Positions 27,178-35,985 of a DNA stretch of 63,139 bases are shown here, in pieces. Location of the stretch: NCBI GenBank assembly GCA_012728875.1, contig JAAYEF010000020.1, positions 1 through 63,139 of the forward strand, given 5' to 3'. The stretch comes from Candidatus Cloacimonadota bacterium (GTDB lineage Bacteria > Cloacimonadota > Cloacimonadia > Cloacimonadales > Cloacimonadaceae). Both the position numbers and the translations under genes were made by a program. How positions within the stretch are numbered: position 1 is the first letter of the stretch; each line of letters opens with the position of its first letter. The notes beneath the pieces were generated by a model, which was not told the DNA's origin, searched no databases, and saw nothing but the letters and a program-made list of their open reading frames with translations.

Positions 27178-29469
27178 ATGGAACAAAACAACCAACCAGT
27201 TGATATCCCACAAAGCGAAGAGATCAAACTCACTGACTATTTGCGGATATTGCTCCAATATCGCTATCTTATCATTTTGATCTTCGTGGTGACTCTTGCT
27301 GGAACAATGATCTACACTTTCAGGCAGCCAAAAATCTATTCTGCGTCGGGCAGGCTACTTCTGGATAACCAAAGCACAGGTGCTGATATTTTCATGATCA
27401 CTGGTACCAGCAGCGGAAAAAACTATATAAATAACCAGATCGAGCTGATGCGAAGCCGACCCATCCTCAATGCCGCCTATGAAATCATGAAAAAGAGCCC
27501 GGACTGGGAATCCTACCCAATCAGCGGTTCATCATATCCTGCTGGAGCGTTGAGACGCATCCAAATCGAATCGAAACGTGATACAGATATCCTCAGGCTC
27601 TCTTTCGAATCCACAAACCGTGCAGAAGCCATGGCTGCCGTAAACGCTATAGCAGACGCTGTTCAGCAGCAAAACACACAGGTTGCCAGGCTGGAATTCA
27701 CCACAATCCGTGAGTTTCTGGGAGAACAGCTTGACCAAATTTCACGTCGTTTGCAAATTTCTGAAGATGACCTGCGTAACTTCAAGAATGAAAACAAGCT
27801 GGTGGAAATTTCAACAACCACCAAAAAATGGATTGATCAATCCTCAGATGTTGAAGCACAATACGAAAAAGCCCTAACAGACCAGGCAGTCAAAGTGAAA
27901 ACTTTGGAAGTGCTTCACAGCCAGATGCAGGATCAGGATGAAATGCTGAGCAGAGTGGAAAATGTGTTGCAAGCACCCTATATTGAAGAATTGCGCAAAC
28001 AGGTAATTGAAATCCAGTCCACCATCGCCCGGCTGAAAACCAACGAAAACTATTCCGAAAACCACCCCCAAATGAAGCTCTTGACCAGCGAACTGGGCAA
28101 AACAAAAGAAACTTTGGACAATGAAATCAACAAATTCATTGCTATTACACTGAGTAAAGATCCTCTGACTGTCCGAAACGATCTTTTAATGAAAATTGTT
28201 CAGGCGGAAGTAGATCTGGAGATGAGCCGCACTCTTGTAAATGGTCTTGAACAAACAAAAGCTATTTTTGACGATCGCCTAATCACATTACCAGACAAAG
28301 AACTGGAGTATGCACGTCTGCTTCGAAGCATGAGCCTGGACGAAAAAATCTACGGCATCATGATGGAAAAGTATGAAGACGCCCGCATTGCTGAGCAAGC
28401 CAAAATCGGTAATATCAGGGTTTTGGACTATGCAGAAATGCCCGGAAAACCCATCAAACCCCGCGTTCCAATGAACATCCTTGTGGGAATCATTCTGGGC
28501 TTGGGTTTGGGCGTGGGCGCTGCATTTTTGGTTCACTCTATGGATACCAAGCTGCGCACTTTGGAAGACATGGAAAACTATGTGCGGCTTCCCATCATGG
28601 GCACCATTCCTGTGATTCAGGAATCCGAATCCAAGATCATGGAATTCAACAGCATGATCGAGCAGGCAGAGGGTGAAAACAAGGAGCAACTCAGCAAATC
28701 ACTGCACTTTGTGATGATGCAGTTGGTTTCCCACTATGCACCAAAATCACCAATTGCCGAATCCTATCGCACCCTGCGCACAAATATCTTGGCCAGAAAA
28801 CCCTCGGATAGTGCAACTCTTTTGGTCACCTCATCCGGACCCAAAGAAGGTAAATCCACCACAGTGGCAAACCTTGCCATCACTCTTTCCCAGATGAACG
28901 CCAAGGTGGTCCTAGTGGATATGGACATGCGCCGTCCCATGGTTCACAACAAATTTGGTGTGGAAAAAGAAAACGGACTTAGTGACTATTTGATCGATAC
29001 CGATGTTCCTTTGGAGCAGGTTGTTAAAGCCTCAGGCATTCCGAACCTGGATGTGATAACCAGCGGATTCATCCCGCCCAACCCTTCAGAATTGATTTCT
29101 TCTGCTCGTACTGATGATTTCATCGAGGAACTACGAAAACGCTATGACTTCGTGCTTTTCGACACACCGCCCATCATTGTTGTCACAGACGCCCTCATCC
29201 TTGCTAAAAAAGTGGACCTGACCTTCGTCGTGGTCCGCTGTGGCTTCACCGAAAAAGGCATCATCAAACGCACCAAGGAACTGATGGCAAATATCGACGC
29301 CAATATCGATGGCATCATCGTTAACCGTGTGTTTGTGCAAAAGTATTACAACAAACAGAATTACTACTATTATTACTACTACTATTACTATTACTATGGC
29401 GATGACGTACCACAGAAACAGAAAAAAGGTGTTGCTAAATTCCTACGCAAAAATAAACCTGTTTCTTGA
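27178..29469 (+). CDS. Wzc-like polysaccharide co-polymerase and BY-kinase
   Basis: 763 residues. Wzz domain with two membrane helices (about 30-50 and 433-455), a long coiled-coil/GNVR region between them, then a cytosolic BY-kinase. Walker A is GPKEGKST (within 552-561), Walker A' VVLVDMDMRRP, Walker B VLFDTPPIIVVTD. It controls capsule or exopolysaccharide chain length through C-terminal tyrosine phosphorylation. The tail has two tyrosines at 723-724 and then twelve in a row (729-740), encoded by TAC/TAT codons at 29362-29397. The gene overlaps ispE by 40-70 bases. Confidence 0.92.
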   Translation: MEQNNQPVDIPQSEEIKLTDYLRILLQYRYLIILIFVVTLAGTMIYTFRQPKIYSASGRLLLDNQSTGADIFMITGTSSGKNYINNQIELMRSRPILNAAYEIMKKSPDWESYPISGSSYPAGALRRIQIESKRDTDILRLSFESTNRAEAMAAVNAIADAVQQQNTQVARLEFTTIREFLGEQLDQISRRLQISEDDLRNFKNENKLVEISTTTKKWIDQSSDVEAQYEKALTDQAVKVKTLEVLHSQMQDQDEMLSRVENVLQAPYIEELRKQVIEIQSTIARLKTNENYSENHPQMKLLTSELGKTKETLDNEINKFIAITLSKDPLTVRNDLLMKIVQAEVDLEMSRTLVNGLEQTKAIFDDRLITLPDKELEYARLLRSMSLDEKIYGIMMEKYEDARIAEQAKIGNIRVLDYAEMPGKPIKPRVPMNILVGIILGLGLGVGAAFLVHSMDTKLRTLEDMENYVRLPIMGTIPVIQESESKIMEFNSMIEQAEGENKEQLSKSLHFVMMQLVSHYAPKSPIAESYRTLRTNILARKPSDSATLLVTSSGPKEGKSTTVANLAITLSQMNAKVVLVDMDMRRPMVHNKFGVEKENGLSDYLIDTDVPLEQVVKASGIPNLDVITSGFIPPNPSELISSARTDDFIEELRKRYDFVLFDTPPIIVVTDALILAKKVDLTFVVVRCGFTEKGIIKRTKELMANIDANIDGIIVNRVFVQKYYNKQNYYYYYYYYYYYYGDDVPQKQKKGVAKFLRKNKPVS

Positions 29470-30265
29470 GGTTCTGGGAAAGCTTCCAGACAACTATCAT
29501 CAGATCGAGACACTGCTTTGCAGTGTCTCTCTGTATGATACACTTAAATTTGTTTTGACAAAAAGCCCCAGTGTGAATTTATGGTCTAACCTGCCAGAAT
29601 TGACAGTTGAAAATAACTTGGTTTTCAAGGTTGCAGAATATCTGAGGAAAGAATTCAAGCCTCAAGCCGGTGTACAGATCAATTTGGAAAAATATATTCC
29701 CGTGGCAGCCGGTCTTGGCGGCGGCAGCAGCAATGCAGCCGCGACGCTTCGGGCGCTGAATTCGCTTTGGAGCTTGAACTTGAGCCTTGTCGAAATGGAG
29801 CGGATCGCCGCCGAATTTGGGAGCGATGTCCCGTTTTTTCTTCACGGTGGCTGTGCCTGGGGCACCCACAGAGGAGAACAAGTGGAACCCCGGCCATTCA
29901 TGCCCCTGGACCTGCTTCTGGTGAATCCCGGCATTGGAATTTCCAGTTCCAGCGCCTATGGTTTGCTTTCAAAAGCCAAGCCGGAAGAAAGAAGACACTG
30001 GGATCCCAACGCCGGAACTCAAAGCTTTTTCAACCGTTTGGAACCTGCAATCAGGCAGGCATACCCGGTCGTCGACAGTTTACTGAATGAACTAACCGAA
30101 ACTGGAGCCAAAGTTGCGATGATGAGCGGCAGCGGCCCCACTTGTTTTGGAATTTATGAGGATGCCAACCTGCAAAAGGCTGGCAAGGAATATTTTGACG
30201 GGAAAGGATACTCGTCATTCATCGTGCGAAGCATATCAAGAGAAGAGAGCCACATTGAAACCTGA
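29402..30265 (+). CDS. ispE: 4-diphosphocytidyl-2-C-methyl-D-erythritol kinase
   Basis: GHMP kinase of the MEP isoprenoid pathway. The N-terminus NSYAKINLFLEVLGK...NYHQIETL and the ATP loop PVAAGLGGGSSNAA are diagnostic, as is the C-terminal MMSGSGPTCFG. The start is uncertain because the 5' end lies inside the kinase gene. ATG 29402 is given, but GTG 29429 would yield a more typical N-terminus. Neither has a good Shine-Dalgarno, so it probably relies on coupling to the kinase gene. The prs start overlaps its end. Confidence 0.88.
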   Translation: MTYHRNRKKVLLNSYAKINLFLEVLGKLPDNYHQIETLLCSVSLYDTLKFVLTKSPSVNLWSNLPELTVENNLVFKVAEYLRKEFKPQAGVQINLEKYIPVAAGLGGGSSNAAATLRALNSLWSLNLSLVEMERIAAEFGSDVPFFLHGGCAWGTHRGEQVEPRPFMPLDLLLVNPGIGISSSSAYGLLSKAKPEERRHWDPNAGTQSFFNRLEPAIRQAYPVVDSLLNELTETGAKVAMMSGSGPTCFGIYEDANLQKAGKEYFDGKGYSSFIVRSISREESHIET

Positions 30266-31199
30266 CATTATTTTGATTTCCGGTCGGGCAAATCTTCCGC
30301 TTGCGGAGGAGATCTCGGCCATCGCGGAGATTCCACTTTGCAACGTTGAGCTTTTTAAGTTTTCGAACGACGAAAGCTTTGTAAAGATCAACGATAACGT
30401 GCGTGGAGCGGATGTTTTCATCATCCAACCCACCTGCCGTCCTGTGAACGATAATCTCATTGAATTGCTGATCATAATCGACGCTTTGAGACGCGCTTCG
30501 GCAAGACGGATCAATTGCGTTATTCCTTACTTCGCCTACGCTCGTTCAGACAAAAAAGACCAGCCCCGTGTGCCCATCACGGCAAAGCTGACCGCTGATC
30601 TTCTCTCCACTGCCGGAGCAGACCGCGTTGTAACTGTTGACCTCCATGCTGAACAGATCCAGGGCTTTTTCAATATCCCTGTGGATCACCTTTATGCCAT
30701 TCCCGGCTTCGCACGCCATTTTTTGACCATGGATTTGGACAATCCGGTGGTGGTGTCTCCAGATTCCGGCGGGGCGAACCGCGCCCGAGCCTTGGCAAAA
30801 AGGCTGGATTGCGGACTTGCCATCGGAGACAAGCGCAGGGTGGGAAATATTGACAAAACCATCCTGTTGAACATCATTGGAGATGTGAAGAATAAAACGG
30901 CGATCCTGTATGATGATATCATCGACACAGGCGGCAGCCTCATCCGCATCGCCGGAGTTCTGATGGAGCACGGAGTTAAAAAAGTTTACGCTGCCTGCAC
31001 CCACGGTGTGCTTTCCTGCTCTGCCGTGCAAAACCTTGAAGCATCGCCGATTGAACAGCTTTTTATCACAAACACGATTCCGCTTTCGCCACAAGCAGCG
31101 GCTTGCAAAAAAATAACCCAGCTTTCAATAGCAACAATGCTGGCGAAAGCCATAACAAATATACATCAAGAGGAGTCTTTAAGCGTCCTGTTTGAATAA
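30255..31199 (+). CDS. prs: Ribose-phosphate pyrophosphokinase
   Basis: Makes PRPP from ribose-5-phosphate and ATP. Conserved segments are FSNDESFVKINDNVRGADVFI, YFAYARSDKKDQPR, DLHAEQIQGFF, VSPDSGGANRA and the PRPP loop ILYDDIIDTGGSL. Upstream in-frame codons lie inside ispE and do not resemble the family. TTG at 30255 gives the expected start KPDIILISG and about 314 residues. It overlaps ispE by 11 bases. ispE-prs-ctc-pth is a common bacterial order. Confidence 0.93.
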   Translation: MKPDIILISGRANLPLAEEISAIAEIPLCNVELFKFSNDESFVKINDNVRGADVFIIQPTCRPVNDNLIELLIIIDALRRASARRINCVIPYFAYARSDKKDQPRVPITAKLTADLLSTAGADRVVTVDLHAEQIQGFFNIPVDHLYAIPGFARHFLTMDLDNPVVVSPDSGGANRARALAKRLDCGLAIGDKRRVGNIDKTILLNIIGDVKNKTAILYDDIIDTGGSLIRIAGVLMEHGVKKVYAACTHGVLSCSAVQNLEASPIEQLFITNTIPLSPQAAACKKITQLSIATMLAKAITNIHQEESLSVLFE

Positions 31200-31223
31200 G
31201 GCGTAAAGACTGGAGGAATAATA

Positions 31224-31838
31224 ATGACATTTAACCTTGAAGCACAAAAACGGACACCATCCAAAAAAAGCGACCTGACCAACCTGCGCGCCAAAGGTGG
31301 AATCCCTGCCGTGATTTATGGAAAATCCCTGGCATCCACCCCCATCTGCGTGGACGGTCAAGTCTTTTTGAACTACTACAAAAAGAGCTTCACCGAACTC
31401 GCCTTCTACGAGATCGAACTTGAAGGCAAAAAGCATCACTGCATTTTGAAAGACAAGCTGGTGCACCCCGTCTCACGCCAGTTCCTGCATCTGGACTTTT
31501 TCGTGGTGGAAGAAGGCGCCGAAATGGAATTCGAAATCCCCATCCAATTTGAAGGTGAAGCTGCCGGCGAAAAAGAAGGCGGCTTTGTGGACATTCTGCA
31601 AAGAACAGTCAAAATCACCTGCAAACCCAAGGATCTGCCCCGTGATCTCATTTTGGAGATCTCTGATTTGCACGTTGGCGACTCCCTCCAGGTGAAGGAT
31701 CTGCCCCAAGGCAAATGGAGCTATAAAGACAGTGAAGACCAGCCCTTGGTTGTTGTGCATGCCAAGCGCGCTGAATCAGCCGATGAAGCTGAAGGCGATG
31801 AAGCTGCTCCCGAAGCCGGGGAAGAAGCATCTGAATAG
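31224..31838 (+). CDS. rplY: 50S ribosomal protein L25 (Ctc form)
   Basis: bL25 of the long, general-stress (CTC) type, 204 residues; it binds 5S rRNA. The N-terminal part includes NLRAKGGIPAVIYGK and HPVSRQFLHLDFF. The C-terminal beta domain is followed by an acidic tail (ADEAEGDEAAPEAGEEASE). A strong GGAGGAA stands before the ATG. The stop TAG overlaps the GTG start of pth by one base. Confidence 0.93.
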   Translation: MTFNLEAQKRTPSKKSDLTNLRAKGGIPAVIYGKSLASTPICVDGQVFLNYYKKSFTELAFYEIELEGKKHHCILKDKLVHPVSRQFLHLDFFVVEEGAEMEFEIPIQFEGEAAGEKEGGFVDILQRTVKITCKPKDLPRDLILEISDLHVGDSLQVKDLPQGKWSYKDSEDQPLVVVHAKRAESADEAEGDEAAPEAGEEASE

Positions 31839-32446
31839 TGAAGCTGATCCTGGGGCTGGGAAACATTGGTGAGGAATATCAATTCTCACGTCACAATTCA
31901 GGTTTCATGTGCCTGGATGCTTGGGCTGCAAAGCGCGGCTTGAAGTTTCGGCACGGTGACCTGTTTGATTTCCTGCTCCACAAGGATACCTGCTTGATCA
32001 AACCCAACACCTGGATGAACCGCTCTGGCCTGGCGCTTGAAGAGGCGCTGCGTCGCTGGAAACCAAGCCAAATCCTGGCGGTTTACGACGATTTGGAAAT
32101 CCCCCTGGGGGCTATCCGCATCCGCTCAGGTGGTGGAGATGGTGGCCACAATGGCATCAAATCCCTCTTGGGGGTTTTACCTGCAGACCAGATCAAGCGC
32201 ATCCGCATTGGGATTGGCCGCGACGACAGCGATCCGCGGGAATATGTTTTGGAAGACTTTTCCAGCGAGGAACTACAAAAGCTGCAGCCTGTGCTGAAGC
32301 AAACTTGTGAATTTATGGACGTATATATAAAAAGCGACTTCAGCACTATGCTGAACGCCTACAGCGTCTGGAAGAAATCCTGTTCCGGCGATATTCAAGC
32401 CGGAAACAAAAGTCCAAAGGAGAACGACAATGGAAAGACACTATGA
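31838..32446 (+). CDS. pth: Peptidyl-tRNA hydrolase
   Basis: Releases peptides from drop-off peptidyl-tRNAs. Asn9 and catalytic His19 (LGNIGEEY...SRHNSGF) match Asn10/His20 of E. coli Pth. VYDDLEIPLGAIRIRSGGGDGGHNGIKS is the central signature. GTG start in a TAGTG overlap with rplY. The C-terminus is longer than needed and overlaps rpsF by 17 bases. Confidence 0.93.
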   Translation: MKLILGLGNIGEEYQFSRHNSGFMCLDAWAAKRGLKFRHGDLFDFLLHKDTCLIKPNTWMNRSGLALEEALRRWKPSQILAVYDDLEIPLGAIRIRSGGGDGGHNGIKSLLGVLPADQIKRIRIGIGRDDSDPREYVLEDFSSEELQKLQPVLKQTCEFMDVYIKSDFSTMLNAYSVWKKSCSGDIQAGNKSPKENDNGKTL

Positions 32447-32720
32447 ACTGATGGTGATACTATCACCAAAACTGGGCGAGGATGAAGCCGCCGCCCAAAA
32501 CGAAAGCATCCTGAACCAGATCAAGGAAACCGGTGGAGAAATCATCAAAATCGATCCTTGGGGAAAAAGAATGCTGGCCTATCCAATTGATAAAACCACC
32601 GAGGCACACTATTTTGTGAACTATCTGAACATGAATCCTGCCGCGGTGAAGGGCATCAAGCAACAGCTCAACATCAATGAGCATGTTATCCGCCACATGT
32701 TTGTGGCAAAGGAAAAGTAG
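32430..32720 (+). CDS. rpsF: 30S ribosomal protein S6
   Basis: 96 residues. The N-terminus RHYELMVILSPKL and the segment GKRMLAYPIDKTTEAHYFV are typical of bS6, which pairs with S18 on the 30S platform. AAGGAG lies eight bases before the ATG, inside pth. First of the conserved rpsF-ssb-rpsR-rplI group. Confidence 0.95.
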   Translation: MERHYELMVILSPKLGEDEAAAQNESILNQIKETGGEIIKIDPWGKRMLAYPIDKTTEAHYFVNYLNMNPAAVKGIKQQLNINEHVIRHMFVAKEK

Positions 32721-32728
32721 GAGAAAAA

Positions 32729-33172
32729 ATGGCAGACCTGAAACTTCCCCGCTTGAACAAAGCTTTCATCGCGGGCCGCATCACCCACGATCTTGAACTG
32801 AAATACACCCCCAGCGGAAAAGCTGTGTTAAGATTCAATGTTGCTGTAGATAGAAACTACAAAGATGAATCTGACCAATGGCAAAAATCCACTTCATTCA
32901 TCGATGTGGTGGCTTGGACATACTTGGCTGAAAACCTGAGCAACAAAGCCCGCAAGGGTTCAGCAGTCCTGGTGGAAGGCAGAATAGAAACCCGCACCTA
33001 TGTGGATTCAAACAATGTCAACCGCAAATCTTTCGAAATCATTGCCGACAGCGTCCAAACCTTGGAATGGCAGGACCGCACTGCGGAAGTCCCAAATGAA
33101 GAGCCGCCCCTTCCTCCCGAACCCGACGAAAAACCCGCTGATGATGCCACGAACGACGACGTTCCATTCTAA
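32729..33172 (+). CDS. ssb: Single-stranded DNA-binding protein
   Basis: 147 residues. One OB-fold (NKAFIAGRITHDLELKYTPSGKAVLRF, FIDVVAWTYLAENL, KGSAVLVEGRI) is followed by a short acidic proline-rich linker. The terminal DDVPF is the tip that recruits replication and repair partners. It sits between rpsF and rpsR as in most bacteria. Confidence 0.95.
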   Translation: MADLKLPRLNKAFIAGRITHDLELKYTPSGKAVLRFNVAVDRNYKDESDQWQKSTSFIDVVAWTYLAENLSNKARKGSAVLVEGRIETRTYVDSNNVNRKSFEIIADSVQTLEWQDRTAEVPNEEPPLPPEPDEKPADDATNDDVPF

Positions 33173-33185
33173 ACAGGAGATATAA

Positions 33186-33422
33186 ATGAACTTTTCAGAT
33201 AAAAGAAGAAGATACAGCCGTAAAAAATTCTGCCGTTTTTGTGCCAATAAAGAACTGGTGATCGACTATAAAAACTTGGACACTCTGCGCCAATTCATTT
33301 CGGATGTGGGTAAAATTGACCCCGCCCGCATGACTGGAACTTGTGCCAAGCACCAGCGCAAGCTCACAATGGAGATCAAGCGCGCCCGGCAAATGGCGCT
33401 GCTGCCCTACGTGATAGAATAG
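33186..33422 (+). CDS. rpsR: 30S ribosomal protein S18
   Basis: 78 residues. The core [35 protein letters not shown] is the bS18 signature. CRFC in the N-terminus together with CAKH suggests the zinc-binding variant. Its stop overlaps the GTG of the next gene (TAGTG). Confidence 0.95.
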   Translation: MNFSDKRRRYSRKKFCRFCANKELVIDYKNLDTLRQFISDVGKIDPARMTGTCAKHQRKLTMEIKRARQMALLPYVIE

Positions 33423-34258
33423 TGCTTTTTTTGGACCTGATGCTGGGAGCTTTGGCAATGATGAACCCTTTTTTGGGCATCTTGCTGATGTTTACCGGAC
33501 TTCATATGCGCATGATCAGAACCCAAGGCAAACCTCAGAACAGCGCTCTGCTCTGGCTGGTGTTCCCAGTCCTGTCGGCGTTTTTTGTGCTGCAGCAGCC
33601 TCCGTTGATGCTGCTGGCTGCGGACGCCTTCTTCGGAGCCGGGCTGGCTGTATTGCTCTATATCTGGAGCCTGCAGCGCTTTGGAAAACCCGTGCTGGCA
33701 CTCACTCACGCCGCCCTGCTGATCATTATATATGGCATGCTCAGGTACCACGTTTTTGAAACCCACATCAGTTCATCATTCACGCAGGCCATGGCAGAGG
33801 TGGAAAGGCTCATGCCCCAGCTCTTGCAAACAGACCAAACCCGGCAAAGCTTGGAATTCATGCAAACCATGCTCCCCGCCAGTTGGATTGTGAGTCAGTT
33901 GACAGCATTAACCTTGGGATTCCTGATCCACATGCGCTTTTTGGGCTTCAGGCAATCCCTCAGGCACATGATGCTTCCTGTTTACTACAATCTGCTGGTG
34001 CTGGCGGTTTTGCCGCTTTATTTCCTTCCGCAATTCCGGGGGCTTTTGCTCAATTCCTTGGTGGCATTGCTTTTGCTGCCTTTTTTCCAGGGAATTGGAG
34101 TCCTGCTCCACTGGTTTGCCAGAGAGTCAACAAACTTTTTGCTGATCCTGCTGGTGGCCGTGCTTGCGATCACAAATACCATACCTGTCGCGCTGATCGG
34201 CTTTGCCGACATCTGGCTCGACTTTAGAAAACTAAAAATTAAAGGAAATCACTCATGA
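33422..34258 (+). CDS. YybS-like membrane protein (DUF2232-type)
   Basis: About 278 residues with eight or so membrane helices. GTG at 33422 overlaps the rpsR stop, and a longer reading starts inside rpsR. A DUF2232/YybS membrane protein lies between rpsR and rplI in many Firmicutes, and size and topology agree. The call rests mainly on position, since no sequence search was made. It overlaps rplI by four bases. Confidence 0.7.
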   Translation: MLFLDLMLGALAMMNPFLGILLMFTGLHMRMIRTQGKPQNSALLWLVFPVLSAFFVLQQPPLMLLAADAFFGAGLAVLLYIWSLQRFGKPVLALTHAALLIIIYGMLRYHVFETHISSSFTQAMAEVERLMPQLLQTDQTRQSLEFMQTMLPASWIVSQLTALTLGFLIHMRFLGFRQSLRHMMLPVYYNLLVLAVLPLYFLPQFRGLLLNSLVALLLLPFFQGIGVLLHWFARESTNFLLILLVAVLAITNTIPVALIGFADIWLDFRKLKIKGNHS

Positions 34259-34887
34259 AAGTAATTCTCTTAAGCTACATAGAAAAACTTGGAAATGCAG
34301 GTGAAGTCGTTCGGGTGAAACGAGGCTATGCCCGCAACTATCTCATTCCCAGAAATTTAGCCATCTATTCCACACCCGGAAACATGAAGCGCCTTGGCGC
34401 CATCCAAAGCCAGGCTGCCGAAGAAGAAGCCAAGCTTGTGGCAGAACTTAAAATCCTTGACGGGAAGATCAGGGATCTTAAACTGGTCTTTACTCGCAAG
34501 GTTGACGAAAATGACAACATGTTCGGCTCCGTTTCCGAACTTGATATCGTGAACGAGCTTGCCGCCCAGGGCGTCGATGTCCACAAAAATTCGGTGCAGC
34601 TTGAAAAACATATCAAGAGCTTGGGCGAACTCACTGTGCCGATCCGCTTGCATCGTGAGATAATCTCCGTGCTTGCCGTGCTTGTGGAAAAAGAAGGCGG
34701 GGAAACCCAGCCTGAAGCCCCTGTCCAGGAAGCGGCTGTGGAGCCTGAACCTGTGTCTGAACCTGAACCGGAAGTGGAAGAAGAACCCGCTCCCATCCAG
34801 GAAACTGAACAGCAACCTGAAGAGCCCGCTGCTGAAGAAGCACCGGAAGTGGAAGAAACTGAACAGGCTGAAGAGCAGCCTGAGTAA
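34255..34887 (+). CDS. rplI: 50S ribosomal protein L9 with acidic C-terminal extension
   Basis: The N-terminal domain (KVILLSYIEKLGNAGEVVRVKRGYARNYLIP) and C-terminal domain (FGSVSELDIVNELAAQGVDVHK) are normal bL9. After about residue 148 there is an extra tail of about 60 residues made almost only of Glu, Pro, Ala, Val and Gln. Typical L9 ends near 148-150 residues. The tail is likely disordered and strongly negative, unusual for a ribosomal protein. Confidence 0.93.
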   Translation: MKVILLSYIEKLGNAGEVVRVKRGYARNYLIPRNLAIYSTPGNMKRLGAIQSQAAEEEAKLVAELKILDGKIRDLKLVFTRKVDENDNMFGSVSELDIVNELAAQGVDVHKNSVQLEKHIKSLGELTVPIRLHREIISVLAVLVEKEGGETQPEAPVQEAAVEPEPVSEPEPEVEEEPAPIQETEQQPEEPAAEEAPEVEETEQAEEQPE

Positions 34888-34911
34888 GAGATATAAAACC
34901 GGGAGAAATCC

Positions 34912-35646
34912 ATGCTGAACATTTTGCTTCAAGCCACTGGCGACCTCACCGTTGCCGATCTCACTGGAGGCGACGCCGCCTCCGGCGGATTCAATTTCGC
35001 TGCCTTGGGAATCATCGCCCTCATTGTGGTGGTGGTGGGCGTCATCATGTTTTTCCTGCACAAGCATTCCAAGGAAGGCGAGCGCGCAGGAAAATCCGGC
35101 TCCAGCGCCAATCCCGTCGTGCAGTTCATCGTGGTGGTCCTTTTTGTGGCCATCGTGTCGGTTTTGGGCTTTTTGCGCCACGGCATTTTGGGATTCATCG
35201 TTGTGTTTGCCGTGCTTTCAGCGATTTTGGCGCTCATCTATCTGAGCATCAAAAAACGCCAGCGCCATTTTGAGCTCACCGAAGCCAATCCTGCCACCAA
35301 AATCGTGGTGGGAGCGGTATCTGCGCTTTTGGCCATCGGGCTGCCCATCCTCATCCTGATCAACGGAAATATGTTTGACATCAATGCAAGCATGATCCTG
35401 ATCAGCGTGGTTGGAGTTTTGGTCTTCATCGGTCTCATTGCCGCAGCCTTGATCTTTGGCAACCGCAAAGGTGCAGCCGGTGCAGCAATTGGATACCTGC
35501 TTGCCATTCTCGCAGCCATTTTGCCCGGCATTTTGGTGGTTGTTGCTTCCGGCGAAGCTGCAGCTCTGGCCATGGCATATCTGGCAGCTTTGATCGCGGC
35601 AGTTTTTGCCTATTTCTCCATCATCCAATTTATTCAAGTAGACTGA
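34912..35646 (+). CDS. Polytopic membrane protein of unknown function
   Basis: 244 residues, seven or so membrane helices, very rich in Ala, Ile and Val, with a short basic loop (HKHSKEGERAGKSG) after the first helix. No family recognised. Last gene of the ribosomal-protein operon: 24 bases after rplI and followed at once by a terminator. Confidence 0.7.
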   Translation: MLNILLQATGDLTVADLTGGDAASGGFNFAALGIIALIVVVVGVIMFFLHKHSKEGERAGKSGSSANPVVQFIVVVLFVAIVSVLGFLRHGILGFIVVFAVLSAILALIYLSIKKRQRHFELTEANPATKIVVGAVSALLAIGLPILILINGNMFDINASMILISVVGVLVFIGLIAAALIFGNRKGAAGAAIGYLLAILAAILPGILVVVASGEAAALAMAYLAALIAAVFAYFSIIQFIQVD

Positions 35647-35673
35647 TCCGGCTTCTGCCGGATCGGTTTTTTT
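35645..35673 (+). terminator. Rho-independent terminator of the rplI operon
   Basis: GATCCGGC (35645-35652), loop TTCT, GCCGGATC (35657-35664), then GG and seven T. The stem begins inside the TGA stop codon of the preceding gene. Confidence 0.92.
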
Positions 35674-35695
35674 GAATTGAGTGGGATCGTGAACC

Positions 35696-35983
35696 ATGGC
35701 CCTGAGGTCTTTCGACAGCCTGATACATGAAACGCTCATCCAGGTGGGCGGGGAAAAATACCGCCCCTTCATGCGTTTATACTCCGCTTGGAAAGACATC
35801 GTTGGACCTCTTTTGGCCTCACGCTCCCATCCCTGGCGTTTTCGGGATTCCGTGCTTTACGTTGCAGTGCAAAACAACTCCTGGCTGCAGGAGCTTTATC
35901 TGCGTAAGGCGGACATCCTGAACCAATGCCGCAAAATCATACCTGAGGATATCAAAGAGATCATCTTCATGATCAGGAATTAA
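35696..35983 (+). CDS. DUF721/DciA-like protein
   Basis: 95 residues. WKDIVGPLLASRSHPWRFRDSVLYVAVQNNSWLQELYLRKADIL matches the DUF721 (DciA-like) pattern. DciA proteins load the replicative helicase in bacteria lacking DnaC/DnaI; whether this short form does so is unknown. The ribosome-binding site is weak. Two bases separate it from rpe. Confidence 0.75.
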   Translation: MALRSFDSLIHETLIQVGGEKYRPFMRLYSAWKDIVGPLLASRSHPWRFRDSVLYVAVQNNSWLQELYLRKADILNQCRKIIPEDIKEIIFMIRN

Positions 35984-35985
35984 CC

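Noticed and set aside
29309..29401. Longer ispE reading from 29309
   Set aside because: The extra residues are an out-of-frame translation of the kinase poly-Tyr tract (runs of Thr and Ile).
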